From: an uncultured Cytophagaceae bacterium
Lineage (GTDB): Bacteria; Bacteroidota; Bacteroidia; Cytophagales; Spirosomataceae
Reading direction: 5' to 3'
NCBI GenBank assembly: GCA_903837305.1
Contig: CAILUB010000149.1
Coordinates: 1-5,456 of the forward strand
Length of the DNA: 5,456 bases
The notes beneath the pieces were generated by a model, which saw nothing but the letters and a program-made list of their open reading frames with translations, was not told the origin of the DNA and did no database searches. A program made the translations under genes and the position numbers. Numbering within the stretch: position 1 is the stretch's first letter; every line of letters starts with the position of its first letter. Shown here in pieces: positions 1-5,456 of the stretch.

Positions 1-113
1 TAAAGTTTGCTCAGTCCGTAAGTAGGTGTTTTGTATTTGTCTAAGTAGTGCTGAAAAGGCTTTCGTAGGCGGATGAGGGCAATTCCGCATTCGTGCTTAA
101 TAGAATCAGACAT
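1..113 (-). CDS. purF: Amidophosphoribosyltransferase-type glutamine amidotransferase, N-terminal part (runs off left edge)
   Basis: The first 37 codons of a gene read leftward; the rest lies outside the window. The protein begins MSDSIKHECGIALIRLRKPF, followed by a Tyr/Lys-rich stretch ending YGLSKL. The Cys9-Gly10-Ile pattern is the N-terminal nucleophile motif of class II (Ntn-type) glutamine amidotransferases, in which Cys becomes residue 1 after the initiator or a short propeptide is removed and releases ammonia from glutamine. The eight residues before Cys and the following sequence resemble, from memory, the extended PurF-like proteins of Bacteroidota. PurF makes phosphoribosylamine from PRPP and glutamine, the first committed step of purine synthesis, in the cytoplasm. 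The PRPP-binding half is not visible, so another class II amidotransferase cannot be fully excluded. The ATG at 111-113 is the natural start: a promoter-like pair lies just upstream and Cys9 fits a short propeptide. Confidence 0.72.
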   Translation of the reverse strand, partial: MSDSIKHECGIALIRLRKPFQHYLDKYKTPTYGLSKL

Positions 114-144
114 GGAAACGTGGGGCTATTTTAAAAATCAAGTC

Positions 145-173
145 CAAAATTAGCCAAAATAAATGACCAACAA
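145..173 (-). promoter_or_regulatory. Bacteroidota-type promoter for purF
   Basis: On the minus strand TTG (171-173) is followed by an 18 bp spacer and TAATTTTG (145-152), an exact match to the Bacteroidota -7 consensus TAnnTTTG with its usual -33 TTG. Transcription would be expected to start near 140, giving a leader of roughly 25-30 nt before the ATG at 113. It lies in the 85 bp gap after nuoN, so purF probably has its own promoter even if some transcripts read through from uvrA-nuoN. I see no GC-rich terminator hairpin in this gap. The call rests on motif and spacing only. Confidence 0.55.
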
Positions 174-198
174 GCTGATTTTTTTAATTTTTTATCGA

Positions 199-1659
199 CT
201 ATTTCCAAAGGTTCGTTAAGGCCGTTGGAAATACGATAGATGCGATCAAAATCGCTGTTAAAATTCCGTAAGAGTAGATTTCGATTGAGGATAAATCATC
301 CCAAAGAGTCGTTTTTTCACTAGCTTTTTTGAAATAGAGCTGGAATGGAATCTTTAAATAATAAAAGAGTGAAATCGCCGTCACTAAAATCGCAACAATC
401 AGTAAAACGAGTAGGCCGATGGAGGTCGTCACCTCATAATTGGACCATAATAAACTGAAGTAGGTTATTTTCGCAATAAAGGTTCCGGCTGGGGGAAGCC
501 CTACTAAAGCGATTAGTCCAGTAAGTAAGAAAAACGCGGGCAATGGCTTCGAAGTACCTAAACCCGCAAAATCAGTCACTTCGTCCGCGGCCATTTCGTC
601 GATCAGATAGAAAACCAATAAGCTGGCAATGCTATACAAGAACCCATAGAAAAGAATCGCATCAAGCGCCTGAATGGGTTGGAAGAACCAAGCCATCGCC
701 AGGAAACCGCCGTGTGCGATGCTGGAATAGGCGAGCAGACGCTTGGTTTTGTTTTGGCCTAAAGCCCCTAGATTTCCTACTAACAATGTCAGAATCGCCA
801 ATACCGCTAATTCATTTACAAATGAAACTGGCAAAGTGGGTAGCAGACGTATCCCCACGAAAGCAATGGCCAACTTAGGCGCGGTCGAAATCCAAGTCAT
901 CCAGGAGGCCGGTAAATTCTCCATCACATCCGGATTCCAGGGATGAAAGGGTGCCCATGACATTTTGAACAACAATCCCACCGCAAAAAGCCCTAGAGCG
1001 AATCCGCGTAAATAGGGATCGGCTACGGAAATTCCCCGAGAGAAATCCACGCTCGTGAAATCCAGTGTGCCCGTTAATCCATATAGCAATGAAATGCCAT
1101 AAATGAACAAGGCTGAGGAACCTAAGCCGAATAAAACATAAGGCAAACTGGCCCGAGAGGACTCTTTTCGAAGGCTGACTAACACATAGGTACCCATCGA
1201 CATAAATTCGATGGATAAGAATAGGCTTAGCGCATTCGAGCTCATGCTGCTTAACAAAGCACCGAGTAAAATGGATAGAAATCCGGTCAATTCTTCAAAG
1301 GTGAGGGATTTTTTATGAATTTGGTTCATCAAAATGAGTAGAAATCCAATCCCTAAAATAAGGGTATTGATGGCATCTGAACCTAAATTTGCCTCAAATA
1401 AACCTGATGCAAATGATCCCGTTAATCCTAATTCAGTGCGTTGAAAACTGAGAGATAAGGCTAATAGAAGGGGAATTTGGCAGGTGAAATAACGCCAAGA
1501 AGTACTAAATTTCTCCGTTTTCCCGTGTAAAAATAACTCAATGAATAAGCTAAAAAGAATCGTTCCAGCAATGATCAATTCAGGAATCGCCAGGTGTAAT
1601 CCGGCCGTGATGGACTGGATTCTTTCTGCGAGCTGAGTGAGGTTTGCGAACGAAGACAT
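199..1659 (-). CDS. nuoN: NADH-quinone oxidoreductase subunit N
   Basis: A 486-residue, highly hydrophobic protein with about 14 predicted membrane helices, the usual size for NuoN. NuoN is one of three antiporter-like proton-pumping subunits in the membrane arm of complex I, which couples NADH oxidation and quinone reduction to proton export. Recognisable features, aligned from memory to E. coli NuoN: Glu151 in the segment SIEFMSMGTYVLVSLRK (E. coli Glu133); Lys232 and His239 in FKMSWAPFHPWNPDV (Lys217 and His224); Lys262 in STAPKLAIAF (Lys247); and Lys397 in GLPPAGTFIAKITYF (Lys395). The segment around 173 reads SLPYVLFG where relatives usually have a Lys before Tyr, so that charge appears to be missing. 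The loop after His239 (DVMENLPASW) is also unlike the common DVYEGAP form. The start ATG (1657-1659) lies 8 bp after the uvrA stop, and no Shine-Dalgarno is evident. No other nuo gene is adjacent. The alternative, an MrpD-type antiporter subunit, is less likely given length and motifs. Confidence 0.93.
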   Translation of the reverse strand: MSSFANLTQLAERIQSITAGLHLAIPELIIAGTILFSLFIELFLHGKTEKFSTSWRYFTCQIPLLLALSLSFQRTELGLTGSFASGLFEANLGSDAINTLILGIGFLLILMNQIHKKSLTFEELTGFLSILLGALLSSMSSNALSLFLSIEFMSMGTYVLVSLRKESSRASLPYVLFGLGSSALFIYGISLLYGLTGTLDFTSVDFSRGISVADPYLRGFALGLFAVGLLFKMSWAPFHPWNPDVMENLPASWMTWISTAPKLAIAFVGIRLLPTLPVSFVNELAVLAILTLLVGNLGALGQNKTKRLLAYSSIAHGGFLAMAWFFQPIQALDAILFYGFLYSIASLLVFYLIDEMAADEVTDFAGLGTSKPLPAFFLLTGLIALVGLPPAGTFIAKITYFSLLWSNYEVTTSIGLLVLLIVAILVTAISLFYYLKIPFQLYFKKASEKTTLWDDLSSIEIYSYGILTAILIASIVFPTALTNLWK

Positions 1660-1667
1660 GGATAAAT

Positions 1668-4496
1668 TTACAGTTTTTGGCTCAAATAGTGAGCGGTTGG
1701 GTTGTTTTTCAGGCCTTTCATCTCTTCGGGAGTGCCTTGGAATGTAATATAGCCCCCGTTTTCGCCTCCTTCCGGCCCTAAATCAATGATGTGATCCGCA
1801 CATTTAATGACTTCCATGTTATGCTCGATAATCACGACAGAATCACCTTGTTCCACTAAATCGTTCATGGCCTTTAGGAGCTTTTTGATGTCATGGAAGT
1901 GAAGACCCGTGGTAGGTTCATCGAAAATAAAGAGTGTCCGACCTTTGTTCGGATTCCCCTTTCCTAAGAAACTCGCTAGCTTCACACGCTGTGCTTCCCC
2001 ACCAGATAGGGAGTTCGACGATTGCCCAAGTTTAATATAGCCTAAGCCCACTTGGAACAGCGGGTCAATCTTATCGGCAATCCGCGGTTGTTTCTCGCGG
2101 AAGAACTCCACCGCCTCTTCAACGGTCAAGTCTAAAATTTCTGAAATATTTTTATCTTGGAATTTGACGTCCAAAATTTCCTGCTTAAAGCGGGATCCTC
2201 CACAAGATTCGCAAGGCAGTTTGATGTCTGCCATGAATTGCATTTCGATGGTGATTTCCCCTTCGCCTTGGCAAACCTCGCAGCGTCCGCCTTCTACGTT
2301 GAAGGAGAAATGTGCGGGTTTGTAACCACGTGTTTTTGCCACCGGTAATTCGGAATACAAGGCTCTGATGGCATCGTAGGCCTTAATATAGGTCACGGGA
2401 TTCGAACGAGATGATTTTCCAATTGGCTGCTGGTCGACCATTTCGATGCTCGCAATTTTGTTTGTACTTCCCTTAATTTCGCGGAATCGCCCCGTCTCTT
2501 CGGTGCCTTGTTGCAATAAACGAAGCATCGCTGGATACAAAATTTTACGTATTAAGGTCGATTTCCCAGAGCCGCTGACACCTGTAACTACCGTCATGAT
2601 GCCTAAAGGAATCGCGACGTCTACATTCTTTAAATTATTTTCGGAGGCTCCTGTTATTTCGATCTGAGCTAATGCTTTGCGTCTGAAATACGGCACTTCG
2701 ATTCGGTCTTCTCCAGTTAAAAAGCGCAAGGTGTGACTATCGGTTTTTTTATCTGCCAAAGCCTCTTTTAAATTCCCCTGAAAGATCAAATTTCCTCCGT
2801 GACGGCCAGCTTCAGGTCCGATGTCAATGATCTGCTCCGCAGCCCGCATCACCTCCTCCTCATGCTCTACCACGATGACCGTATTCCCCATGTTTTTCAA
2901 CATTTCTAACACCGAAATCAAGCGTTCAGTATCTCGAGGGTGCAAACCGATGCTCGGTTCATCTAAAATATACATCGAACCTACCAAAGCGCTGCCTAGG
3001 GAAGTCGCTAGTTTAATGCGTTGAAATTCGCCTCCAGAAAGGGTAGAACTAAGACGATTTAAGGTTAAATACCCTAAACCTACGCGATCCATGTACTCGA
3101 GGCGGTTATTGATCTCGATTAAAATGCGTTTCGATACCTTTTGGTCATGTTCGTTCAGCTGCAGGTTTTCAAAGAAAGCCTTCGTTTTAGATAAAGGCCA
3201 AAGCACCAAATCGACAAGCGAGGTCCCCGCTATTTTTACATAGCTAGCATCCATCCGCAAGCGTGACCCCTGGCATTCTGGGCAATTCGTTTTGCCGCGG
3301 TAACGCGATAACATCACGCGGTATTGGATTTTATACGTCTCTTTCTCTAAGTGATCGAAGAAATTAGTCAGTCCCGCAAAATATTTATTTCCGGTCCACA
3401 ATAACTTCTTTTCTGCTGAAGTTAAATCTTTATAGGGACGGTGAATAGGGAAGTCAAATTGTATTCCATTGCGCAACAAGGGGCTTAGCCACTCGCTCAT
3501 ACGCTCACTGCGCCAAGGTGCGATCGCACCCTCATAAATGGAAAGATCGTGATCTGGGAAAACTAAATCTGGATCTAAACCCAGTACTTTGCCATAGCCC
3601 TCACAATTTTTGCAAGCACCGTAGGGATTATTGAAGGAGAATAGGTTTAAGCTAGGTTCCTCAAAAACCATCCCATCCAATTCGAATTTATTCGAAAATA
3701 CATCTCTCTTTCGACCTTCTATTTCAATCCAGCAAACACCTTCTCCTTCGAAATAGGCGGTCTGAACGGAATCTCCCACACGGAATTGAGTCTCTTCGTC
3801 GTCTTTTTTAGAGACTAAACGGTCGATCAAAATCGCTATTTCAGCTGGTTTTTTCGCGAGTTTTTGTAGTTGCGCTGGGTCTTCTATTAATTCCTCTAAA
3901 GCAATAATTTCCTCTTGGAATTTTAACCTAGAGTAGCCTTTTTGAATGAGTAGTTGACATTCGTTTTCGAGACTACGCTCTATATTATGTACTAACGGGG
4001 CTAGTATAAGGACTTTCTTGCCATCGTTTTTAGCAATAAAATCCACTATATGGGAAACCGAATCTTTGCGCACCTCCTGTCCGGAGACGGGGGAAATGGT
4101 GCGGCCGATGCGGGCAAAAAGCAATTTTAAATAATCGTAAATCTCTGTGGTGGTACCTACTGTCGAACGCGGGTTCTTTGTATTCACCTTTTGTTCGATC
4201 GCGATGGCTGGCGAAACACCTTTGATGTAGTCAACGGCTGGCTTTTCCATTCGGCCTAAGAACTGACGGGCGTAGCTATTAAGGCTTTCTACGTACATTC
4301 TTTGGCCCTCCGCAAATAAAGTGTCAAAAGCTAAAGAGGACTTACCTGATCCCGACAAACCTGTAATAACAACTAATTGGTTTCGCGGAATTGCCACATC
4401 TACTCCCTTCAAATTGTGTACGCGCGCACCTTTAATGATGATATGCGTTTTCGGATCACAATTTTCGATGTTATGCTTAGACTGTGGGGTGTTCAT
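1668..4496 (-). CDS. uvrA: Excinuclease ABC subunit A (UvrA), DNA damage sensor of nucleotide excision repair
   Basis: A 942-residue protein counted from the ATG at 4494-4496, the normal UvrA length. UvrA is a cytoplasmic ABC-type ATPase dimer that finds bulky DNA lesions and loads UvrB. Two ABC halves are visible. First half: Walker A GLSGSGKSS (46-54, Lys52), CxxC pairs at 295/298 and 405/408, signature LSGGE (486-490), Walker B ILDEP (Asp512, Glu513), switch His545. Second half: Walker A GVSGSGKST (639-647, Lys645), zinc finger Cys739/742/762/765, signature LSGGE (830-834), Walker B IFDEP (Asp859, Glu860), His892. The UvrB-binding region near 100-270 is present. The CPxC-type pairs flanking that region in E. 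coli are replaced by SPVS (135-138) and ELDG (272-275), so one zinc site is absent. A longer reading from 4529 would begin at TTG and add 11 residues; I reject it because that TTG coincides with a promoter box. The gene is divergent from the beta-barrel gene and 8 bp before nuoN. Confidence 0.97.
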   Translation of the reverse strand: MNTPQSKHNIENCDPKTHIIIKGARVHNLKGVDVAIPRNQLVVITGLSGSGKSSLAFDTLFAEGQRMYVESLNSYARQFLGRMEKPAVDYIKGVSPAIAIEQKVNTKNPRSTVGTTTEIYDYLKLLFARIGRTISPVSGQEVRKDSVSHIVDFIAKNDGKKVLILAPLVHNIERSLENECQLLIQKGYSRLKFQEEIIALEELIEDPAQLQKLAKKPAEIAILIDRLVSKKDDEETQFRVGDSVQTAYFEGEGVCWIEIEGRKRDVFSNKFELDGMVFEEPSLNLFSFNNPYGACKNCEGYGKVLGLDPDLVFPDHDLSIYEGAIAPWRSERMSEWLSPLLRNGIQFDFPIHRPYKDLTSAEKKLLWTGNKYFAGLTNFFDHLEKETYKIQYRVMLSRYRGKTNCPECQGSRLRMDASYVKIAGTSLVDLVLWPLSKTKAFFENLQLNEHDQKVSKRILIEINNRLEYMDRVGLGYLTLNRLSSTLSGGEFQRIKLATSLGSALVGSMYILDEPSIGLHPRDTERLISVLEMLKNMGNTVIVVEHEEEVMRAAEQIIDIGPEAGRHGGNLIFQGNLKEALADKKTDSHTLRFLTGEDRIEVPYFRRKALAQIEITGASENNLKNVDVAIPLGIMTVVTGVSGSGKSTLIRKILYPAMLRLLQQGTEETGRFREIKGSTNKIASIEMVDQQPIGKSSRSNPVTYIKAYDAIRALYSELPVAKTRGYKPAHFSFNVEGGRCEVCQGEGEITIEMQFMADIKLPCESCGGSRFKQEILDVKFQDKNISEILDLTVEEAVEFFREKQPRIADKIDPLFQVGLGYIKLGQSSNSLSGGEAQRVKLASFLGKGNPNKGRTLFIFDEPTTGLHFHDIKKLLKAMNDLVEQGDSVVIIEHNMEVIKCADHIIDLGPEGGENGGYITFQGTPEEMKGLKNNPTAHYLSQKL

Positions 4497-4521
4497 TTTA
4501 CAAAAATATCCTTTAATTTTG
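4492..4521 (+). promoter_or_regulatory. Promoter for the beta-barrel gene, overlapping the uvrA promoter
   Basis: TAATTTTG at 4514-4521 is an exact TAnnTTTG -7 match reading rightward. The -33 position is weak: TTC at 4492-4494 with a 19 bp spacer is the nearest candidate to TTG. Transcription would begin near 4525-4527, giving a leader of about 13-15 nt before the ATG at 4540. The box lies 5 bp from the uvrA -7 box on the opposite strand, so the two promoters occupy the same DNA. Confidence 0.42.
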
Positions 4522-4529
4522 GTAATCAA
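4501..4529 (-). promoter_or_regulatory. Bacteroidota-type promoter for uvrA (possibly leaderless transcript)
   Basis: On the minus strand TTG (4527-4529) is followed by an 18 bp spacer and TATTTTTG (4501-4508), an exact TAnnTTTG -7 match. The box ends only 4 bp before the uvrA ATG at 4494-4496, so the expected start of transcription falls on or next to the start codon. This argues for the ATG as start codon and against the upstream TTG. A weak AAAGGA lies 11 bp before the ATG but would be inside the promoter and not transcribed. The call rests on motif and spacing only. Confidence 0.5.
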
Positions 4530-4539
4530 TTTAAGCCAA

Positions 4540-5124
4540 ATGAAAAAACTACTATTATTCTTTTCGCTCTTTACTTTTGGAGGAATTTCGGAGGTCTTCG
4601 CTCAAGAACCTGTGGTTATCAAAGAGGAGGGCGCAGAAGGAGATTTAGATGCTGAAATAGATGTGCGAGAATTACCTTTTCGCAAACGATTGAATTTTGG
4701 AGGAGGTGTCAGTGGTTTAAGCTTTGGCAACCCGACCAGTATTGGAATCTCACCAATGGTAGGATATTCTTTAACAAATAACTCGATTGTAGGTGTAGGT
4801 TTAACTTATCAATATTATTGGGCAGATTTTGGTTCATTAGGTTCCTTATCTAGTAATCTATTAGGCCAAAGAATCTTTTTTCGCCAGCAAGTACCTGCGC
4901 TCAGTCAATTTATAGGCCAAGGTTATTTAACGGGTCAAATAGAAAACTATTCTAATTTATCTGACAATACCGGTATAAATTATTCTAATCCCGTCTTAGT
5001 GGGTGTAGGATTAGGCTCTAAAATTGGCATTAATTTCTCGGTGATGTACGACTTAAATTATTCCCCAGGGCGCTCTCCTTATGGCTCAGCACTGGTTGTC
5101 CAAATCGGTGGATTTTTCTTTTAA
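4540..5124 (+). CDS. Secreted small outer-membrane beta-barrel protein of unknown function
   Basis: A 194-residue protein. It begins with a clear signal peptide: MKKLLLFFSLF, a hydrophobic core, and a likely signal peptidase I site around residues 21-23 (VFAQ/E). An acidic, probably flexible linker follows (about 23-45, rich in Glu and Asp). From about residue 50 to the end the sequence alternates hydrophobic and small or polar residues, with Gly and aromatic girdles, consistent with eight beta strands (roughly 51-62, 66-78, 82-96, 105-114, 122-135, 150-160, 163-174, 181-192). It ends in GGFFF with a terminal Phe, typical of outer-membrane barrels inserted by the BAM machinery. It resembles small Bacteroidota barrel proteins with no assigned function; no enzyme motif is seen. 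The reading frame is open further upstream, but that part overlaps uvrA, and the ATG at 4540 is the only start that places the signal peptide at the N-terminus. It is divergent from uvrA and 79 bp before nrdB. Confidence 0.82.
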   Translation: MKKLLLFFSLFTFGGISEVFAQEPVVIKEEGAEGDLDAEIDVRELPFRKRLNFGGGVSGLSFGNPTSIGISPMVGYSLTNNSIVGVGLTYQYYWADFGSLGSLSSNLLGQRIFFRQQVPALSQFIGQGYLTGQIENYSNLSDNTGINYSNPVLVGVGLGSKIGINFSVMYDLNYSPGRSPYGSALVVQIGGFFF

Positions 5125-5155
5125 AATTTAAAACAATTTTAGCCCTTTATCAGTC

Positions 5156-5185
5156 TTGTATATCAGGTAGAATTTCTTAATTTCG
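5156..5185 (+). promoter_or_regulatory. Probable Bacteroidota-type promoter for nrdB
   Basis: TTG (5156-5158) is followed by a 19 bp spacer and TAATTTCG (5178-5185), one base away from TAnnTTTG. Transcription would start near 5190, leaving a leader of about 14 nt before the ATG at 5204. It sits in the 79 bp gap after the beta-barrel gene. I see no repeated NrdR-box-like pair around it, though only this short gap was inspected. The single mismatch makes this weaker than the uvrA and purF promoter calls. Confidence 0.38.
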
Positions 5186-5203
5186 AGTTCAATTTAAATT
5201 TTT

Positions 5204-5456
5204 ATGTCAACGATAGCAGTAGAACCCTTATTGGTTGAGGATCCCAACCGTTTTGTGCTTTTTCCGATTAAGCACGATGATATTTGGCAATTTTATAAGA
5301 AGGCGGAAGCGTCTTTCTGGACAGCTGAAGAGATCGATTTATCTCAAGATTTAGCGGACTGGAAAAAGATGAACGATGGCGAACGTCACTTCGTCTCACA
5401 CGTTTTGGCATTCTTTGCTGCTTCGGATGGTATCGTTAATGAAAATTTAGCAAATA
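5204..5456 (+). CDS. nrdB: Class I ribonucleotide reductase small (beta/R2) subunit, N-terminal part (runs off right edge)
   Basis: The first 84 codons of a gene that continues past the window. NrdB carries the di-metal/tyrosyl radical cofactor and passes the radical to the large subunit, which reduces ribonucleotides to deoxyribonucleotides in the cytoplasm. The segment KKAEASFWTAEEIDLS (32-47) and the later HVLAFFAASDGIVNENL (66-82) are hallmark R2 sequences, very close to the eukaryotic R2 form. Trp39 corresponds to the conserved Trp of the radical-transfer path (mouse R2 Trp103) and Asp75 to the first metal ligand (mouse Asp139 region). The radical Tyr and the remaining ligands lie outside the window, so the class Ia versus Ic question cannot be settled here. 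The start ATG gives a short N-terminal arm of about 16 residues before the conserved NRFVLFPI segment. No nrdA is visible upstream; it may lie beyond the right edge. Confidence 0.94.
   Translation, partial: MSTIAVEPLLVEDPNRFVLFPIKHDDIWQFYKKAEASFWTAEEIDLSQDLADWKKMNDGERHFVSHVLAFFAASDGIVNENLAN

Noticed and set aside
543..946. Two plus-strand open frames (543-878 and 743-946) inside nuoN
   Set aside because: They are antisense to a well-supported membrane protein, have no recognisable protein features, and are shadows of its codon usage.
1660..1680. TAAATTTA before nuoN as a possible -7 box
   Set aside because: It mismatches TAnnTTTG at the last base and the nearest TTTG is only 12 bp upstream, so the spacing is wrong; read-through from uvrA is simpler.
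2157..3024. Plus-strand open frames at 2157-2348, 2446-2667 and 2821-3024
   Set aside because: All are antisense to conserved UvrA motifs (zinc finger, Walker A and Walker B regions) and show no protein-family signal.
1820..3060. Duplicated ABC ATPase motifs in uvrA as a possible gene fusion or internal repeat
   Set aside because: Two tandem ABC halves are the normal architecture of UvrA.
4321..4539. Upstream extension of the beta-barrel reading frame from a GTG at 4321
   Set aside because: It runs antisense through the 5' part of uvrA, would bury the signal peptide in the middle of the protein, and lies upstream of the likely promoter.
4377..4655. Plus-strand open frame overlapping the start of the beta-barrel gene
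   Set aside because: It is in another frame over uvrA and the signal-peptide gene and shows no recognisable domain.
5122..5141. Perfect 7 bp inverted repeat TAAAATT / AATTTTA with a 6 nt loop at the end of the beta-barrel gene
   Set aside because: The stem is AT-only, has no following T-tract and includes the stop codon, so it is too weak to call as a terminator in AT-rich intergenic DNA.

Overview
The window looks like chromosomal DNA from a free-living member of the Bacteroidota, possibly Cytophagales-like (the order is a guess). Three things support the phylum. Bacteroidota-type promoter boxes (TTG, 18-19 bp, TAnnTTTG) sit in front of several genes, and no strong Shine-Dalgarno sequences are seen. 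UvrA has a Bacteroidota-style sequence in which one zinc site is absent. The PurF N-terminus is the extended form with an internal Cys-Gly. The base composition is even and moderately AT-rich. I see no transposase, integrase, tRNA, rRNA, CRISPR array or phage gene.

Left part, minus strand, read right to left: uvrA (excision-repair damage sensor), then after only 8 bp nuoN (membrane subunit of respiratory complex I), then after an 85 bp gap with its own promoter the first 37 codons of a purF-type glutamine amidotransferase that runs off the left edge. uvrA and nuoN are packed like an operon although they have no obvious functional link. No other nuo gene is visible.

Right part, plus strand: a 194-residue secreted protein, probably a small outer-membrane beta-barrel, starts back-to-back with uvrA from a very short shared promoter region. 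After a 79 bp gap comes the first 84 codons of nrdB, the radical-bearing small subunit of class I ribonucleotide reductase, which runs off the right edge.

The genes are mostly housekeeping: DNA repair, respiration, purine synthesis and dNTP supply. I found no convincing new biological system. The points worth a second look are the compressed divergent promoter at about 4492-4529, which fixes the uvrA start and suggests a leaderless or nearly leaderless uvrA mRNA; the coordinated absence of both halves of one UvrA zinc site; the separation of nuoN from the rest of complex I; and an apparent Lys-to-Pro replacement in a conserved membrane segment of NuoN.
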